NCBI RefSeq assembly: GCF_002836415.1
Contig: NZ_PJBP01000123.1
Span: 1 to 44,392 of the forward strand
Reading direction: 5' to 3'
Length of the DNA: 44,392 bases
Source: Psychromonas sp. MB-3u-54
GTDB taxonomy: Bacteria > Pseudomonadota > Gammaproteobacteria > Enterobacterales > Psychromonadaceae
In this document: positions 25,123-34,471 of the stretch, piece after piece
Layout: each line of letters begins with the position of its first letter
How positions within the stretch are numbered: the first letter of the stretch is position 1
Translations under genes and position numbers: made by a program
Notes under the pieces: model-generated
The model's input: only the letters and a program-made list of their open reading frames with translations
What the model was told of the DNA's origin: nothing
The model's database searches: none

Positions 25123-25863
25123 ATGGCAAATAAGACATTGATCTTTAGCATTGCTCTCAACGGCTACCAATGGTTATACCGTAATTGTATTGATTCACAG
25201 CGAGCTTATGCAAAACACTATGGCTATGAGTATTTAGTGATCTCTCGTCCATATTTTACTTCACTGGGTGTTGAGTGTTGTTGGTTAAAGTTGACCGTGC
25301 TACTTGAAGCCTTAAAGGCTGGATACGACACCGTGTTATTTGTCGATGCTGATGCTTATATAAAGACAAGTGCACATCAACTTGAATCTCTGCTTCAACC
25401 AGATAAATATTTGTATCTTGCCAAAAGCTACAGCGGACGTTTTAATTCAGGTGTAATTTTGATTAATAATCATTTAAAAATACAACAATGGTTAACGGAT
25501 GTTATCTCGGCTAGACATCTCACAGTGTTACCGGAATATGATGTTGGCTGGGGAGAAAACGGCCACATCATTGAGTACACTCAAAATTGTGAGTTTGTCT
25601 CTACGCTCGATCGACGTTGGAATAACACCTACGATATACATTTATCTGATTATATAAGGCATTTTAGTTTCGGCCCTCTACGTCAAAATTTTTTACTTAA
25701 CCTCAGTCATAAGGTGCTTGGACGAGCTACCAGAGTGCTAACAAAATTGCAGAGATACGCACGGACACTTCATCTGCTAAATAGCTCTCAAGATCCCTTA
25801 ATAAAACTAACAAAAGCTGCATTACACACAACCAAGTTGTTCTCTAAGAACAATCCTACCTGA
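25123..25863 (+). CDS. Glycosyltransferase, GMA12/MNN10-like (GT-A fold)
   Basis: A 246-residue cytoplasmic enzyme beginning MANKTLIFSIALNGYQW. The AYAKHYGYEYLVI and CCWLKLTVLLEAL segments and the DxD nucleotide-sugar motif (TVLFVDADAYI, about residues 71-81) match GT-A glycosyltransferases of the GMA12/MNN10 galactosyl/mannosyltransferase type. FNSGVILINN and the GWGENGHI loop are also typical. Sugar and linkage cannot be read. I start at the ATG at 25123, behind AAAAGG, rather than at an ATG 48 codons earlier, because the extra segment is not protein-like and includes the predicted promoter. Confidence 0.8.
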   Translation: MANKTLIFSIALNGYQWLYRNCIDSQRAYAKHYGYEYLVISRPYFTSLGVECCWLKLTVLLEALKAGYDTVLFVDADAYIKTSAHQLESLLQPDKYLYLAKSYSGRFNSGVILINNHLKIQQWLTDVISARHLTVLPEYDVGWGENGHIIEYTQNCEFVSTLDRRWNNTYDIHLSDYIRHFSFGPLRQNFLLNLSHKVLGRATRVLTKLQRYARTLHLLNSSQDPLIKLTKAALHTTKLFSKNNPT

Positions 25864-26006
25864 TTCCATCTTTAAGCTTTTATCATTTAACGAATATTTT
25901 CAAGTTGCATTTCTAAAATGATAATTAAAATTAAAAAATAATCAAAAAAAAACATAAAATATAAAAATAACATTAAAATACAATGACTTAAGAAGAAAAC
26001 AAAAGT

Positions 26007-26022
26007 TGGCATCATTTAAGCA
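26007..26022 (+). promoter_or_regulatory. Sigma-54-like promoter of the WecG/sugar transferase operon
   Basis: TGGCATCATTTAAGCA keeps TGGCA and GCA with the correct spacing (8 of 12). The leader would be about 65 bases. No clear operator-like motif is seen upstream. Confidence 0.4.
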
Positions 26023-26099
26023 TTGTTACTGATCAAAGATTAGCACAGACAACCATTGGACTTATTTACCTCTAATAGTTGCAGTCATCGGAGAAAAGT

Positions 26100-27392
26100 A
26101 TGTTATCTAAATTTATACAAGTAATGAGCAAGCGTCATAATTTAGAGATAAATCGATCACAAGATAAACGCTATGCAGGGTGTGAACTTAATCAAGCAAT
26201 TAGTGTGTGTTTATTAGTACTGTGCTTACCCATTATTCTTGTTAATACCTTACTTGCACTTATTCAGAATAAATCAGTACTTCAACCAGTACAACAAAAG
26301 GATTGCTTAAAACGAGTGGTTGAATATTACCATTTCAGCTCAGGTGTAATGAAAAATATAGCGGTACTAGAGGCGGTATTTAGTAAACGTATTAGTTTAT
26401 GTGGTATGCCAATGAACATTGAGTTGACGAGAAAAAATCGCGCGGTTTTATCTTGTTATAGCTATATACCAGCCGGTCTATTTGATGCAATAACTATCCA
26501 TGAGTCCAGTGGATTACACACGGTAAATAAAGTTGTTTTACTTAAAAATCAATTCGAAGGAACGCGAACTAGTTACCTTAAACTGTTAGTTAGAGGAGTG
26601 TTGAGTCAATTAATTTTTCATGGGCAAAACTTACACTTAAAATGCCCCACAGTTTTTTACCTTTTTGGCCTAAAGATACATAACGACTCCATGGCGGATG
26701 CCATAAATTGGGTGATGACTAAACCACTAGAAATGACCATCAAGCAAGGTTGTAAAGTCGGTTTTTTTATTAATGTCAATTCAGTCAACCTAGCGCACAA
26801 AAACCCTCAATTCAAAGCTCATCTCAGTCAGGCCGACCATTGTTTTTCAGATGGTTTAGGCATGCGTATCGCTGCTAGAAAAATAGGGGTACAACTTAAA
26901 GATAATGTTAATGGCACTGATATGTTGCCATACCTATGCAAGGCTGCTGTTGCAAAAGGTCTGTCAATTTATTTACTGGGGGGCAAACCTAGTATCGCAA
27001 AAGCTACCGCCCAAAACCTTTGCCAGCAATATCCAGGCCTACGCATTGCTGGCAGCGAACATGGTTATTTTGAGGTAAACAGTTCTCTTAAAGTGATTGA
27101 AAAAATCAATGAATCCCAGGCAGATATTTTACTCGTTGCTATGGGATCACCTAGCCAAGAAAAATGGCTCATTCAACATGCAGATCTCATTAAATGTCGG
27201 ACGGCTCTAGCGGTTGGCGGTTTATTCGATTTTTACTCTGGAAGGATATCTCGTGCTCCACTATGGCTCCGAGAGCTTGGCATGGAATGGATATGGCGCC
27301 TTATCCAGGAACCTAAAGCCAAGTTCACTCGTTACATTATAGGTAACCCTTTATTTTTATTCCGTACCTTTATACTTAATCAAGCAAGCTGA
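26100..27392 (+). CDS. WecG/TagA/CpsF glycosyltransferase with membrane-anchored N-terminal extension
   Basis: A 430-residue protein. The C-terminal ~240 residues are a WecG/TagA/CpsF (GT26) domain: FFINVNSVNLAHKNPQF, FSDGLGMRIAARKIG, NGTDMLPYLC, YLLGGKPSIA, LLVAMGSPSQEKWL and GGLFDFYSGRISRAP. GT26 enzymes add the second sugar to a lipid-linked intermediate. The N-terminal ~190 residues have one hydrophobic segment (about 34-56) starting with NQAISVCLLVLCLPIILVN, reminiscent of the opening of bacterial sugar transferases but without their catalytic motifs. GGAG 7 bases before ATG 26100 sets the start. The next gene, the initiating transferase, starts 8 bases downstream. Confidence 0.85.
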   Translation: MLSKFIQVMSKRHNLEINRSQDKRYAGCELNQAISVCLLVLCLPIILVNTLLALIQNKSVLQPVQQKDCLKRVVEYYHFSSGVMKNIAVLEAVFSKRISLCGMPMNIELTRKNRAVLSCYSYIPAGLFDAITIHESSGLHTVNKVVLLKNQFEGTRTSYLKLLVRGVLSQLIFHGQNLHLKCPTVFYLFGLKIHNDSMADAINWVMTKPLEMTIKQGCKVGFFINVNSVNLAHKNPQFKAHLSQADHCFSDGLGMRIAARKIGVQLKDNVNGTDMLPYLCKAAVAKGLSIYLLGGKPSIAKATAQNLCQQYPGLRIAGSEHGYFEVNSSLKVIEKINESQADILLVAMGSPSQEKWLIQHADLIKCRTALAVGGLFDFYSGRISRAPLWLRELGMEWIWRLIQEPKAKFTRYIIGNPLFLFRTFILNQAS

Positions 27393-27400
27393 GGATATTA

Positions 27401-28096
27401 ATGATGAATATCACCAATTTTTTTTATCTAAATAGTTTAACAGACCAAGATATACACAGTACCGCATTGCCCAAACAGGTGCTAATGTTGGGTCAACATC
27501 GTGGCATACCTCTGTTTATCCAACGGTTAATTGCTTTAGTGACATTAATCCTACTGACACCGGTTTTACTCATTACCACCTTCATTATTTGTTTGGAAAG
27601 TAAGGGAAGTTTTTTATACAGTCAAGACCGTATTGGTAAATATGGGCGACATTTTAAAATGTATAAATTTCGTTCGATGTATCTTAAAAGTGATCCAAAC
27701 TACCACGAACCTGATCCAAGTCAAAGTAATCGTGACGGTGTCTGTAAAAAGTATAAAAAGGATCCGCGTATTACCACTGTCGGTTGGTTCATTCGCAAAT
27801 TTTCTATCGATGAGTTACCCCAGCTTTACAATGTTATCATCGGTGATATGGTGTTAATCGGTCCTCGTCCTGCACTGTCAAATGAAGTTGATCAATATTC
27901 ATACAATGCTTTGGGCCGTCTTAATGGTATACCAGGATTGTCTGGCTTATGGCAAGTGTCAGGCAGAGCTGACACCAATTTTGACACCCAAGTTGATCTG
28001 GATAAGAGTTATCTTTGGCAACAGAGTATCCTATTGGATATAAAGATCATACTGGCTACCTTCCCTGTTGTGTTGTCAGCTGAGGGGGCCTATTAA
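27401..28096 (+). CDS. Initiating undecaprenyl-phosphate sugar phosphotransferase (bacterial sugar transferase)
   Basis: A 231-residue monotopic membrane enzyme that transfers a sugar-1-phosphate from a UDP-sugar to undecaprenyl phosphate, starting repeat-unit assembly. One N-terminal hydrophobic hairpin (about 44-66) is followed by the core: DRIGKYGRHFKMYKFRSM, a TTVGWFIRKFSIDELPQLYN block with the D-E pair, GDMVLIGPRPAL and PGLSGLWQVSGRAD. It lacks the four-helix N-terminus of WbaP, so it is the short ExoY/PglC form. GAGGA precedes the double ATG. A terminator follows, closing a two-gene operon with the WecG-type gene. Confidence 0.92.
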   Translation: MMNITNFFYLNSLTDQDIHSTALPKQVLMLGQHRGIPLFIQRLIALVTLILLTPVLLITTFIICLESKGSFLYSQDRIGKYGRHFKMYKFRSMYLKSDPNYHEPDPSQSNRDGVCKKYKKDPRITTVGWFIRKFSIDELPQLYNVIIGDMVLIGPRPALSNEVDQYSYNALGRLNGIPGLSGLWQVSGRADTNFDTQVDLDKSYLWQQSILLDIKIILATFPVVLSAEGAY

Positions 28097-28115
28097 TCGC
28101 ATAAAATGGTGAACT

Positions 28116-28144
28116 AATAAGCGATATCAACATCGCTTATTTTT
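28116..28144 (+). terminator. Rho-independent terminator after the sugar transferase
   Basis: A 10 bp perfect stem (AATAAGCGAT / ATCGCTTATT) with a six-base loop, running into five Ts. It lies 20 bases after the stop codon. Confidence 0.88.
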
Positions 28145-28149
28145 GTCAG

Positions 28150-29183
28150 ATATAACGCTATTGGCGACCTCCCAATTAACGGTGTCTGTGATAATAACAG
28201 GCTGTTTTCATTAGGATTATTGTTAGATTCAAAAAACCTAAACCAACTTAAATAATTATCTAAATATTAAATATTAAATCGATTCATCCATCCATGAAGT
28301 CGACCGTGGTAGGCATTAACGTTTTGAATATGAAATACTTTTTCAATAACACGAATACCTTTGGTTAAATTAACCGCTTTATGACCCATACCTAATTTCT
28401 TAGTTAATACTCTATATGATCGAAAGCCATCGCTACAAATAACGGAATCCTTATCAATATGTTTGTTTAATAACTGCTAGAAAGCTTCTCCTGTCGAACT
28501 ATCTAAACATTTATCAAACGTATTATATTGCCTATCTCGAGCGACAATAACAGCCACCCAATCCCCTTTAGCACGGCCTCTACCCGCTTTATCTACACCT
28601 CGATGGTGTTTTGTATGGGATAATTTTCTGCTTCCCTTTTCTGAGTACCTAAATAATATTTCATCCATTTCAACTATTCCGGATAAATGAGTATTATCTT
28701 GAATATTTAGTAGCTTGAGGAATTTATGTCGTCATAGAAAAGCAGTGTTTTTGGTGATTTCACAAGAAGCTGCACTACGCCTTACGGTCAAACTATTAAG
28801 CATACAGGAGAAATAGTTTAACCACTTTTCAGGATTTATTAGTCGATAAAAAGGTGTATTGAATGTAGACATAAAGCTTTTTGAATATGCTTTACAGAGG
28901 TAGCGTTGACGATTATTTATTTTCCCGTTTCGTTTGATGCTTGGAGAGTGACAATGTGGGCAAGTAGATACGCTATCTTGATGCCCAGTTAATACATCAA
29001 GGCAACTTTGGCCTGATACTTGACCATTTAACAATTTGACTAATAAATGCTTTTTATCAAGCGATAGTTCACTGACCATTCATTCGAGTTGTTTAAATGA
29101 ATTATTCATAATAACCTCACTTAACGAACTGGATATAATCACAGTGCAGCATCAGTTAACTAAAACATCGCCAACGTTATTGG
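28150..29183 (-). mobile_element. IS1595-family insertion sequence, decayed
   Basis: Bounded by imperfect inverted ends, ATAACGCTATTGGCGAC on the left and (complement) ATAACGTTGGCGATG on the right. Similarity between the ends extends inward over about 45 bases. It separates the initiating transferase operon from the export operon. Exact boundaries are uncertain by a few bases. Confidence 0.6.
28267..29109 (-). pseudogene. IS1595-family transposase with three nonsense codons
   Basis: Read through, the protein is full length, about 280 codons. It has a zinc ribbon (CPHCHSPSIKRNGKINNRQR), FNTPFYRLINPEKWLNYF, a catalytic core beginning VEMDEILFRYSEKGSRKLS, HHRGVDKAGRGRAKGDWVAV, CSDGFRSYR and the C-terminal NAYHGRLHGWMNRFNI. 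Three stops interrupt it: TGA at 29082-29084, TGA near 28730 (expected Trp in FLWRHKF) and TAG near 28477 (expected Gln). All are explained by single G-to-A or C-to-T transitions. No frameshift is seen, so inactivation looks recent. GAGG precedes the ATG. Confidence 0.87.
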
Positions 29184-29296
29184 TTAAAACTTTTCATATC
29201 GTCTACCAACTCCGAGAATATATTTTACTGTTTCTATTTTTTATCTAAAATAGACGCCTTAATGACTCCTCAATCCCCTATAATCTTTACTTTTTA

Positions 29297-29349
29297 TTTT
29301 TCGCAAATTAAAAAAATACGTTTTAAATACTTCCAAAAATGCGAAAGTC
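29297..29349. promoter_or_regulatory. Operator-like inverted pair upstream of the export operon
   Basis: TTTTTCGCAAATTAAAA and, 22 bases on in inverted orientation, AAAAATGCGAAAG resemble the TTTTCGC half of the locus motif. They lie about 55-91 bp before the -24 element at 29404. Confidence 0.35.
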
Positions 29350-29403
29350 AATTTTTTAAAAAAATAAACACTTATAAAACAATTAGTTATTTTTAATTAT
29401 TAT

Positions 29404-29419
29404 TGGCCTAATTTGTGCA
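29404..29419 (+). promoter_or_regulatory. Sigma-54-like promoter of the export/polymerisation operon
   Basis: TGGCCTAATTTGTGCA: TGGC at -24, TGCA at -12, correct spacing (8 of 12). The predicted leader is about 38 bases before the ATG at 29468. Confidence 0.5.
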
Positions 29420-29467
29420 ATGAATATCTATATAGATTTGTCCCAATACTAATAAAGGGAATATTTG

Positions 29468-30757
29468 ATGAAAAATATTTGGCCTAACATAAACACCCGA
29501 TTAAAGGCGATGTTAGTCGGTGGTTTATTAGCTGTCGCTACCTTAAGTGGTTGTACCAACCGTGATAGCTTACAAGCAATAAATAATCACTCATCAGGAT
29601 TTTACGGCGCGATGAATGATCATGGTGAGCTATTCACTCAACAAAGCATCCCCGCCAAAGCGTTTGAGAGTCAATTAAACTGTACTGATAAAGACCAGTT
29701 TTCTGCGCCACTGAATTACCGGGTAGACAAACCGATATTATCATCATCACCCAGCCAGACACCCTTGCCTGCCAATATTCATCCCTCACGTAATGCCTTA
29801 CCTCTTAGCCCCGGAGATATGTTAGAAATTATGATGGAATATGGCGAAGGCTTTAACGGTATTTATGTATTGGATAATTTTGGACTATTAACCTTACCAA
29901 TACTTGATGCAATAGATGCATCTGGCATGTCGCCTAAAGATCTGTCTAAGCAGATCGAATTAGCACTGATCAAAGCCCATATTTTTCGCTCAGCCACCGC
30001 AACCGTAAATGTTAAAGTTCTCCACTTAGCTGCCATAGAAATTCCAGTAACGGGTGCTGTTTTCCAACCGGGAAGGGTCTTAATTAATGACAAAAGTGCG
30101 ACAGGAAAAATGGATCAGAGAATCAACGCTAGTGGCGATTACAGCAACAAAAGATTACTTTCAGAAGCGCTCCGGGCTGCATCGGGGATTCGACCTGACG
30201 CCAAACTAGACCAAATTATACTGATTCGTCAGGGCTGGCAGATTGAAGTTGATTTAACCGGAATATTAACTGGTTTACCGGTCAAAGATTATCCATTGAT
30301 TGCCGGTGATCAGGTAATAGTGCCAAGTACAGGATGCTTTCAATCCCACCTAGTTCGTCCCAGTCAAATAACTCCAAAAGGTTTTCGCGTTTTTATGTCC
30401 AATTTGATTGATTCCGCACAGAGTAATTCCGGTGCAGCGGTCAACAAATATTCCACCAATCTACCTTACGGAACCAAACTGCTTCAAGCTGCTGTATCAG
30501 CAAATTGTGTTGGCGGAAAAGAATGGACTAATGCCTCACGTAAAGTCATGTTGGCGAGTATCAATCCGATGACAAATCAAACTCAGGTAATTGAGCGTTC
30601 GGTAGAACAATTGGTCAGACAAGCCAATCGTGATGAAATTAATCCTTACGTTATGCCTAATGATGCCATTGCTTGTTACGACTCTAGCATAACCAATTTG
30701 CGCGAAGTAGCACGAACTGTTTTAGATGTAATAACTCCATTTACCTTGTTATTTTAG
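29468..30757 (+). CDS. Wza-like outer-membrane polysaccharide export lipoprotein
   Basis: A 429-residue lipoprotein with lipobox LSGC (Cys29). The poly-export domain starts at LSPGDMLEIMMEYGEGFNG (about 115) with VLDNFGLLTLPILDAI, followed by SLBB-type segments (EIPVTGAVFQPGRV at about 195, and DYPLIAGDQVIVPSTGCF). It forms the outer-membrane channel for polymer. The C-terminal ~130 residues (about 295-429) extend beyond a minimal Wza and hold two further cysteines. AAGGG is spaced 8 bases from the ATG. First gene of a six-gene run to 36300, in which spacings are short or genes overlap. Confidence 0.9.
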   Translation: MKNIWPNINTRLKAMLVGGLLAVATLSGCTNRDSLQAINNHSSGFYGAMNDHGELFTQQSIPAKAFESQLNCTDKDQFSAPLNYRVDKPILSSSPSQTPLPANIHPSRNALPLSPGDMLEIMMEYGEGFNGIYVLDNFGLLTLPILDAIDASGMSPKDLSKQIELALIKAHIFRSATATVNVKVLHLAAIEIPVTGAVFQPGRVLINDKSATGKMDQRINASGDYSNKRLLSEALRAASGIRPDAKLDQIILIRQGWQIEVDLTGILTGLPVKDYPLIAGDQVIVPSTGCFQSHLVRPSQITPKGFRVFMSNLIDSAQSNSGAAVNKYSTNLPYGTKLLQAAVSANCVGGKEWTNASRKVMLASINPMTNQTQVIERSVEQLVRQANRDEINPYVMPNDAIACYDSSITNLREVARTVLDVITPFTLLF

Positions 30758-30765
30758 GACGCTTT

Positions 30766-32160
30766 ATGATGCAATTCCCCATCGTTATTTCACCCCCTAG
30801 CAACCGTTTTAGAACTACAATTTATCGTTTTGTCAAATCGCCGTATTTAATTTTTACATTAGGAGGATATTTATTAATTACGCTCATGGTTTTATTATAC
30901 TTGGGCAAAGCGCCTGTTTATAAAAGTGAATTGGAATTAGTCTTACCCGGAACTGGCACATCATCGAGTGTCTCTATCGATAATGTTGGTCAGGTGGTAT
31001 CAACTACCAGCGCACCTTTCTCGGGTGGCGGATACAACCCACGAGTGAATTACAAAGAAATGCTATTAAGCCGCGGCGTATTGGCATTAGCTCGTGAAAA
31101 AATGTTTTTGTCAGCACTTAGCTATGGACTACCAAAGGTAAATTTAACCGCCCAAACCTCAATTCTAGCCGTTAGCATCATTGGTATTAGTGCTAAACAA
31201 GCGAACGCAAAAGCTTGGGCGCTTTATCAAAGTTTACAAGAAGAATTAAATCGTCTGAGAGCCGATGAAATCAGACGTCGAGATAAAAGTACTCAGGGAG
31301 TGCTTGATGACTATCGGGTTAAGCTAAACGAGGCGCGCGCCAATATTTTACAGTTCCAAGAAGACTCTTTTTTAGTCTCCCAAGATCAGTTCGTGTTACT
31401 GGTGACCAGTTTACAAAGTATTAAAGAAAAACAGCTCTACCTAAAAGCCCAAGCTGCTAATCTTGGCGATTACAGTTATGGCTTGAGCGAAAACTTAGGT
31501 GTATCGTCAAATTTAGCCGGTAAGGCTTTGTTATTGCAATCAGATGTTGAATTTAGAGCTTTACTTAATGAGCTTGATACCAGTACCTCTCAACTTTTAG
31601 AGTATCAATCACGCTGGGGAATCGGTCACCCCAAAGTGATTGCTGAGCAACAGCGTTATGATGGGGCCCGCCAAGCATTGCTGCGCAGAAGTAACGAATT
31701 GGCGGGTCCACATGCTGCGAATTTCTTTGCTCACTCTGATCTTAAAATCAATCCAAAGCGTGCCGAAATGTTTGCTGCTTTAATTGAGGCTAAAGCTCGT
31801 CAACAAGGTATTCAGGCAGAAATAAATGACTTACAGCGCTCTGAATTACAACTCAGTGATCAGTTAAAAATATTCGCCCGAGAGTCTGCGGTACTAGATC
31901 AATTGCAGCGTAGATTTGATTTAGCTGAAGCTATTTTCACCTCTGCTGCAGCGAGATTAGAGGCAGGTAAAGCGGATGTATTTGCCTCATACCCTGTTCT
32001 ACAGCTACTAACAGAACCATCGCTACCCACTAAAGAAAACAGCCCCATTCCTGAGCTTGGAGTGGCCGCGGGTATAGTGGGTTTCATTTTCCTTACTTCA
32101 GGAGTAACCGTCTTATGGAATCGCAGACGCATTATCAAAGTACTTTTGAAAAGAAGCTAA
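30766..32160 (+). CDS. Wzc/GumC-like polysaccharide co-polymerase, no kinase domain
   Basis: A 464-residue inner-membrane protein with TM1 at about 27-49 and TM2 at about 436-455. Between them lies a long periplasmic coiled coil (LDDYRVKLNEARANILQFQE, then LLNELDTSTSQLLEYQSRWG and LQRRFDLAEAIFTSAAARL). The conserved Wzz-type Pro-rich segment before TM2 reads LLTEPSLPTKENSP. No cytoplasmic Walker motifs or tyrosine tail follow, so it is the kinase-less form that controls chain length and contacts the export channel. It starts 8 bases after the export gene and overlaps the next gene by 46 bases. Confidence 0.88.
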   Translation: MMQFPIVISPPSNRFRTTIYRFVKSPYLIFTLGGYLLITLMVLLYLGKAPVYKSELELVLPGTGTSSSVSIDNVGQVVSTTSAPFSGGGYNPRVNYKEMLLSRGVLALAREKMFLSALSYGLPKVNLTAQTSILAVSIIGISAKQANAKAWALYQSLQEELNRLRADEIRRRDKSTQGVLDDYRVKLNEARANILQFQEDSFLVSQDQFVLLVTSLQSIKEKQLYLKAQAANLGDYSYGLSENLGVSSNLAGKALLLQSDVEFRALLNELDTSTSQLLEYQSRWGIGHPKVIAEQQRYDGARQALLRRSNELAGPHAANFFAHSDLKINPKRAEMFAALIEAKARQQGIQAEINDLQRSELQLSDQLKIFARESAVLDQLQRRFDLAEAIFTSAAARLEAGKADVFASYPVLQLLTEPSLPTKENSPIPELGVAAGIVGFIFLTSGVTVLWNRRRIIKVLLKRS

Positions 32161-33383
32161 TTGTTGGGGCTTTGCTATTTACCTATCCAATATATGCGAT
32201 GGGTGGACTCTATATCACAGGCTCTGTTTTGGGTTGGACAGTACTAGCTCTGGTTTCACTGAGAGCTTTTATTGAAGGTGAAAATTCGTTTACTGGTCTT
32301 CCAGTGCTAGTTTGGGTCTGGGTCATGGGGATGTTAGTGATGCTGCTAAGTCTTTGGGTCGCACATGGACAATGGTCTTTAGGCAGCGGTCAAACGATCA
32401 AAAGCACCGTTGGATGGGCAAAGGGCTGGGCACTCCTGGGGTTGTTTCCAATGCTAGGTGCAATCGTCAAGCTTAAACCCGAAGCATTGATACGAGTCGT
32501 ATGCATTGTTGCTAAACATAGCGCTATATTTGGCGTAATAACATGGTTAATTTACATGACGGGGTTGCCAGGTAAATTATTTGTCTCTCCCCTGCAAATT
32601 TTGGGCGGCTCAGGGGAGAATTTTTTTATGGTCAGCCTTTACCAAATCAATCCAGAATCGTCTGTTGGCCGTTGGCAATTCTTTGCACCTTGGGCTACTG
32701 CTGCCGGATTACTTAGCTGCCTTTTTGTTATCTTTTGCTTACAAGAAAAAGACAAAAACTACCGTAATTGGGGCCTTGCCGGCTGTATTGTTATGGCATT
32801 ATTGTCACAATCTCGCGCAGGCTGGGCTATTTTTATCGTAATTGTCCCCACTTTCATGCTGGCCAACCAAGTTAACAACCCCTGGTTACTGGTCTCTATT
32901 GGACTGCTGTTACCTATTATGATGCTCTTAGGTGAACCTTTATATGAATCAGTAATGGATATCTTTCAACAAGTTAAAGAAGCGCGTCCCGCATCGACAC
33001 GGGTGCGGGCTACGCTTGAAAACCTTGCCGTTCAACGCTGGCGTGATGAAGCTCCCATTTGGGGACATGGCATAGTTGAGTCAGGGCCAAAACTTGTTGA
33101 GTTCATGCCTATTGGTTCACATCACAGCTGGTATGGTTTGCTCTTCGTTAAAGGACTGGTAGGGCTTTTGGCATTGGCCATCCCCATGGTTTTGAGCACC
33201 TTGTATCTCTTCATTTTTGCTCATAACAACATTCAAGCACGCTCAGCACTTTGTATGTTGTTGGTTTTGATCTGCTACAGTTTTTTTGAAAATCTTGAAA
33301 TTTTGGCCTATTTATATTGGCCGGCCTTATTTTGGCTCGGCATGGTACTTAAAAATCTTCAAGTCAGAGGTGCACATGTTTAA
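32115..33383 (+). CDS. Wzy-like polymerase / O-antigen ligase family protein
   Basis: A 422-residue protein with about ten to eleven hydrophobic segments and the Wzy_C-type region. A long periplasmic loop at about 170-190 follows the first helices. MALLSQSRAGWAIFIV carries the SRxGW motif and GHGIVESGPKLVEF with GSHHSWYGLLFVKGLVGLL carries the HxxY/G-rich motif of polymerases and ligases. It would join repeat units in the periplasm. GGAG precedes the ATG, which lies within the end of the co-polymerase gene; the next gene starts 8 bases before its stop. Confidence 0.85.
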   Translation: MESQTHYQSTFEKKLIVGALLFTYPIYAMGGLYITGSVLGWTVLALVSLRAFIEGENSFTGLPVLVWVWVMGMLVMLLSLWVAHGQWSLGSGQTIKSTVGWAKGWALLGLFPMLGAIVKLKPEALIRVVCIVAKHSAIFGVITWLIYMTGLPGKLFVSPLQILGGSGENFFMVSLYQINPESSVGRWQFFAPWATAAGLLSCLFVIFCLQEKDKNYRNWGLAGCIVMALLSQSRAGWAIFIVIVPTFMLANQVNNPWLLVSIGLLLPIMMLLGEPLYESVMDIFQQVKEARPASTRVRATLENLAVQRWRDEAPIWGHGIVESGPKLVEFMPIGSHHSWYGLLFVKGLVGLLALAIPMVLSTLYLFIFAHNNIQARSALCMLLVLICYSFFENLEILAYLYWPALFWLGMVLKNLQVRGAHV

Positions 33384-34467
33384 AAAATTCAATGCTTATC
33401 TTACGGGCTATTATGGGATGAATAATACCGGTGACGACGTTTTACTTTATACAAGCCGATGGGCAATACGTCATATATTAGGGTATCAAAGAGACTTAGT
33501 CAGCAGTGCCTCCAACATTAGCTGTCCAGAATTTGGTGACATTTCCGCTTACCCTACCGCTAAATTTCGTGGTCATCATCGTCTTGTGCATTATAAGAAT
33601 GCTTTGCTAAGTGAAAATATCATCTTTGGTGGTGGTTCGGTTTTACATAGTGAAAAGGACATCCAATTTAAACGTCACCTGCTCGCTTTAACCAACGCTA
33701 AATCAAGCCGCTGTGTTGGTGTAGGTATTGAGCCATTTGAATCAATTAATGCAGAAAAAGCCTGTGCTAAATTTTTATCTGAATGTGGTTTTGTTGGTGT
33801 ACGAGATGCCAACAGTTTAGAGATAGCGACGGCCATTGCACCACAGGCTAACGTAAAACTAACCTTTGATCTTGCGCCATTACTCTTATGTCATCAATCA
33901 AATCGTCTAGTGGCAATAGAGCGCAAAGGAGTGATGTTCAATTTTTGTCAGCAGGCGATAGACGCCTTTGGCCATACCAATGTCGATAATGAACGTCGCC
34001 ACATCAAAATGGCCATTGAGACGATTAAAAAAACCTGGCAAAACACGAATGAAGACATTTACTTGTTAGATTTTAATGGTCATGCGGTCTTTGGTGATTT
34101 TCATCTTCATCAGCAAATAATCGCTGGCTTACCCGACCATATCCCAGTTGTCCATATTCCCTATGACCCCAATCCATTTCGAGTATTGCAACGAATGGCC
34201 CGGTTTAAAGTAACGGTGTCAATGAGGTTACACTCGGCGATCCTTTCTTATCTGGCGAATACGCCCGCTATATCGATAATTTATCATGAAAAGTGCAAGC
34301 GCTGGTGTCAGCAAGTCGGTGTGCCTGAACAGTACCAATTTGATGCGGGAGATCTTTGTCCTAAAATCTTGACTGACACTTTAACAAAAGGTCTTGGTAT
34401 CGGTTTCACTCTGCCCACGATGAATACCGATGAGGCTATTAAGGCCACATTATTAAATTGGAGGTAA
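33376..34467 (+). CDS. Polysaccharide pyruvyl transferase (CsaB/WcaK type)
   Basis: A 363-residue cytoplasmic enzyme adding a pyruvyl ketal to a sugar, which makes the polymer acidic. Signatures: GYYGMNNTGDDVLL at the N-terminus, NIIFGGGSVLHSEKD (about 80-94), VGVGIEPFESI, FVGVRDANSLEIA and, late, RMARFKVTVSMRLHSAILSYLANTP with the conserved RLH. The ATG at 33376 overlaps the polymerase stop and has AGAGG upstream; an ATG 30 codons earlier lies wholly within the previous gene and is less likely. Confidence 0.87.
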   Translation: MFKKFNAYLTGYYGMNNTGDDVLLYTSRWAIRHILGYQRDLVSSASNISCPEFGDISAYPTAKFRGHHRLVHYKNALLSENIIFGGGSVLHSEKDIQFKRHLLALTNAKSSRCVGVGIEPFESINAEKACAKFLSECGFVGVRDANSLEIATAIAPQANVKLTFDLAPLLLCHQSNRLVAIERKGVMFNFCQQAIDAFGHTNVDNERRHIKMAIETIKKTWQNTNEDIYLLDFNGHAVFGDFHLHQQIIAGLPDHIPVVHIPYDPNPFRVLQRMARFKVTVSMRLHSAILSYLANTPAISIIYHEKCKRWCQQVGVPEQYQFDAGDLCPKILTDTLTKGLGIGFTLPTMNTDEAIKATLLNWR

Positions 34468-34471
34468 TATT

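Noticed and set aside
4429-29084. TGA read as tryptophan (recoding), suggested by TGA at Trp positions in transposase relics
   Set aside because: Intact genes in the window use TGG for Trp and end normally at TGA; the relics also contain TAG/TAA stops and frameshifts.
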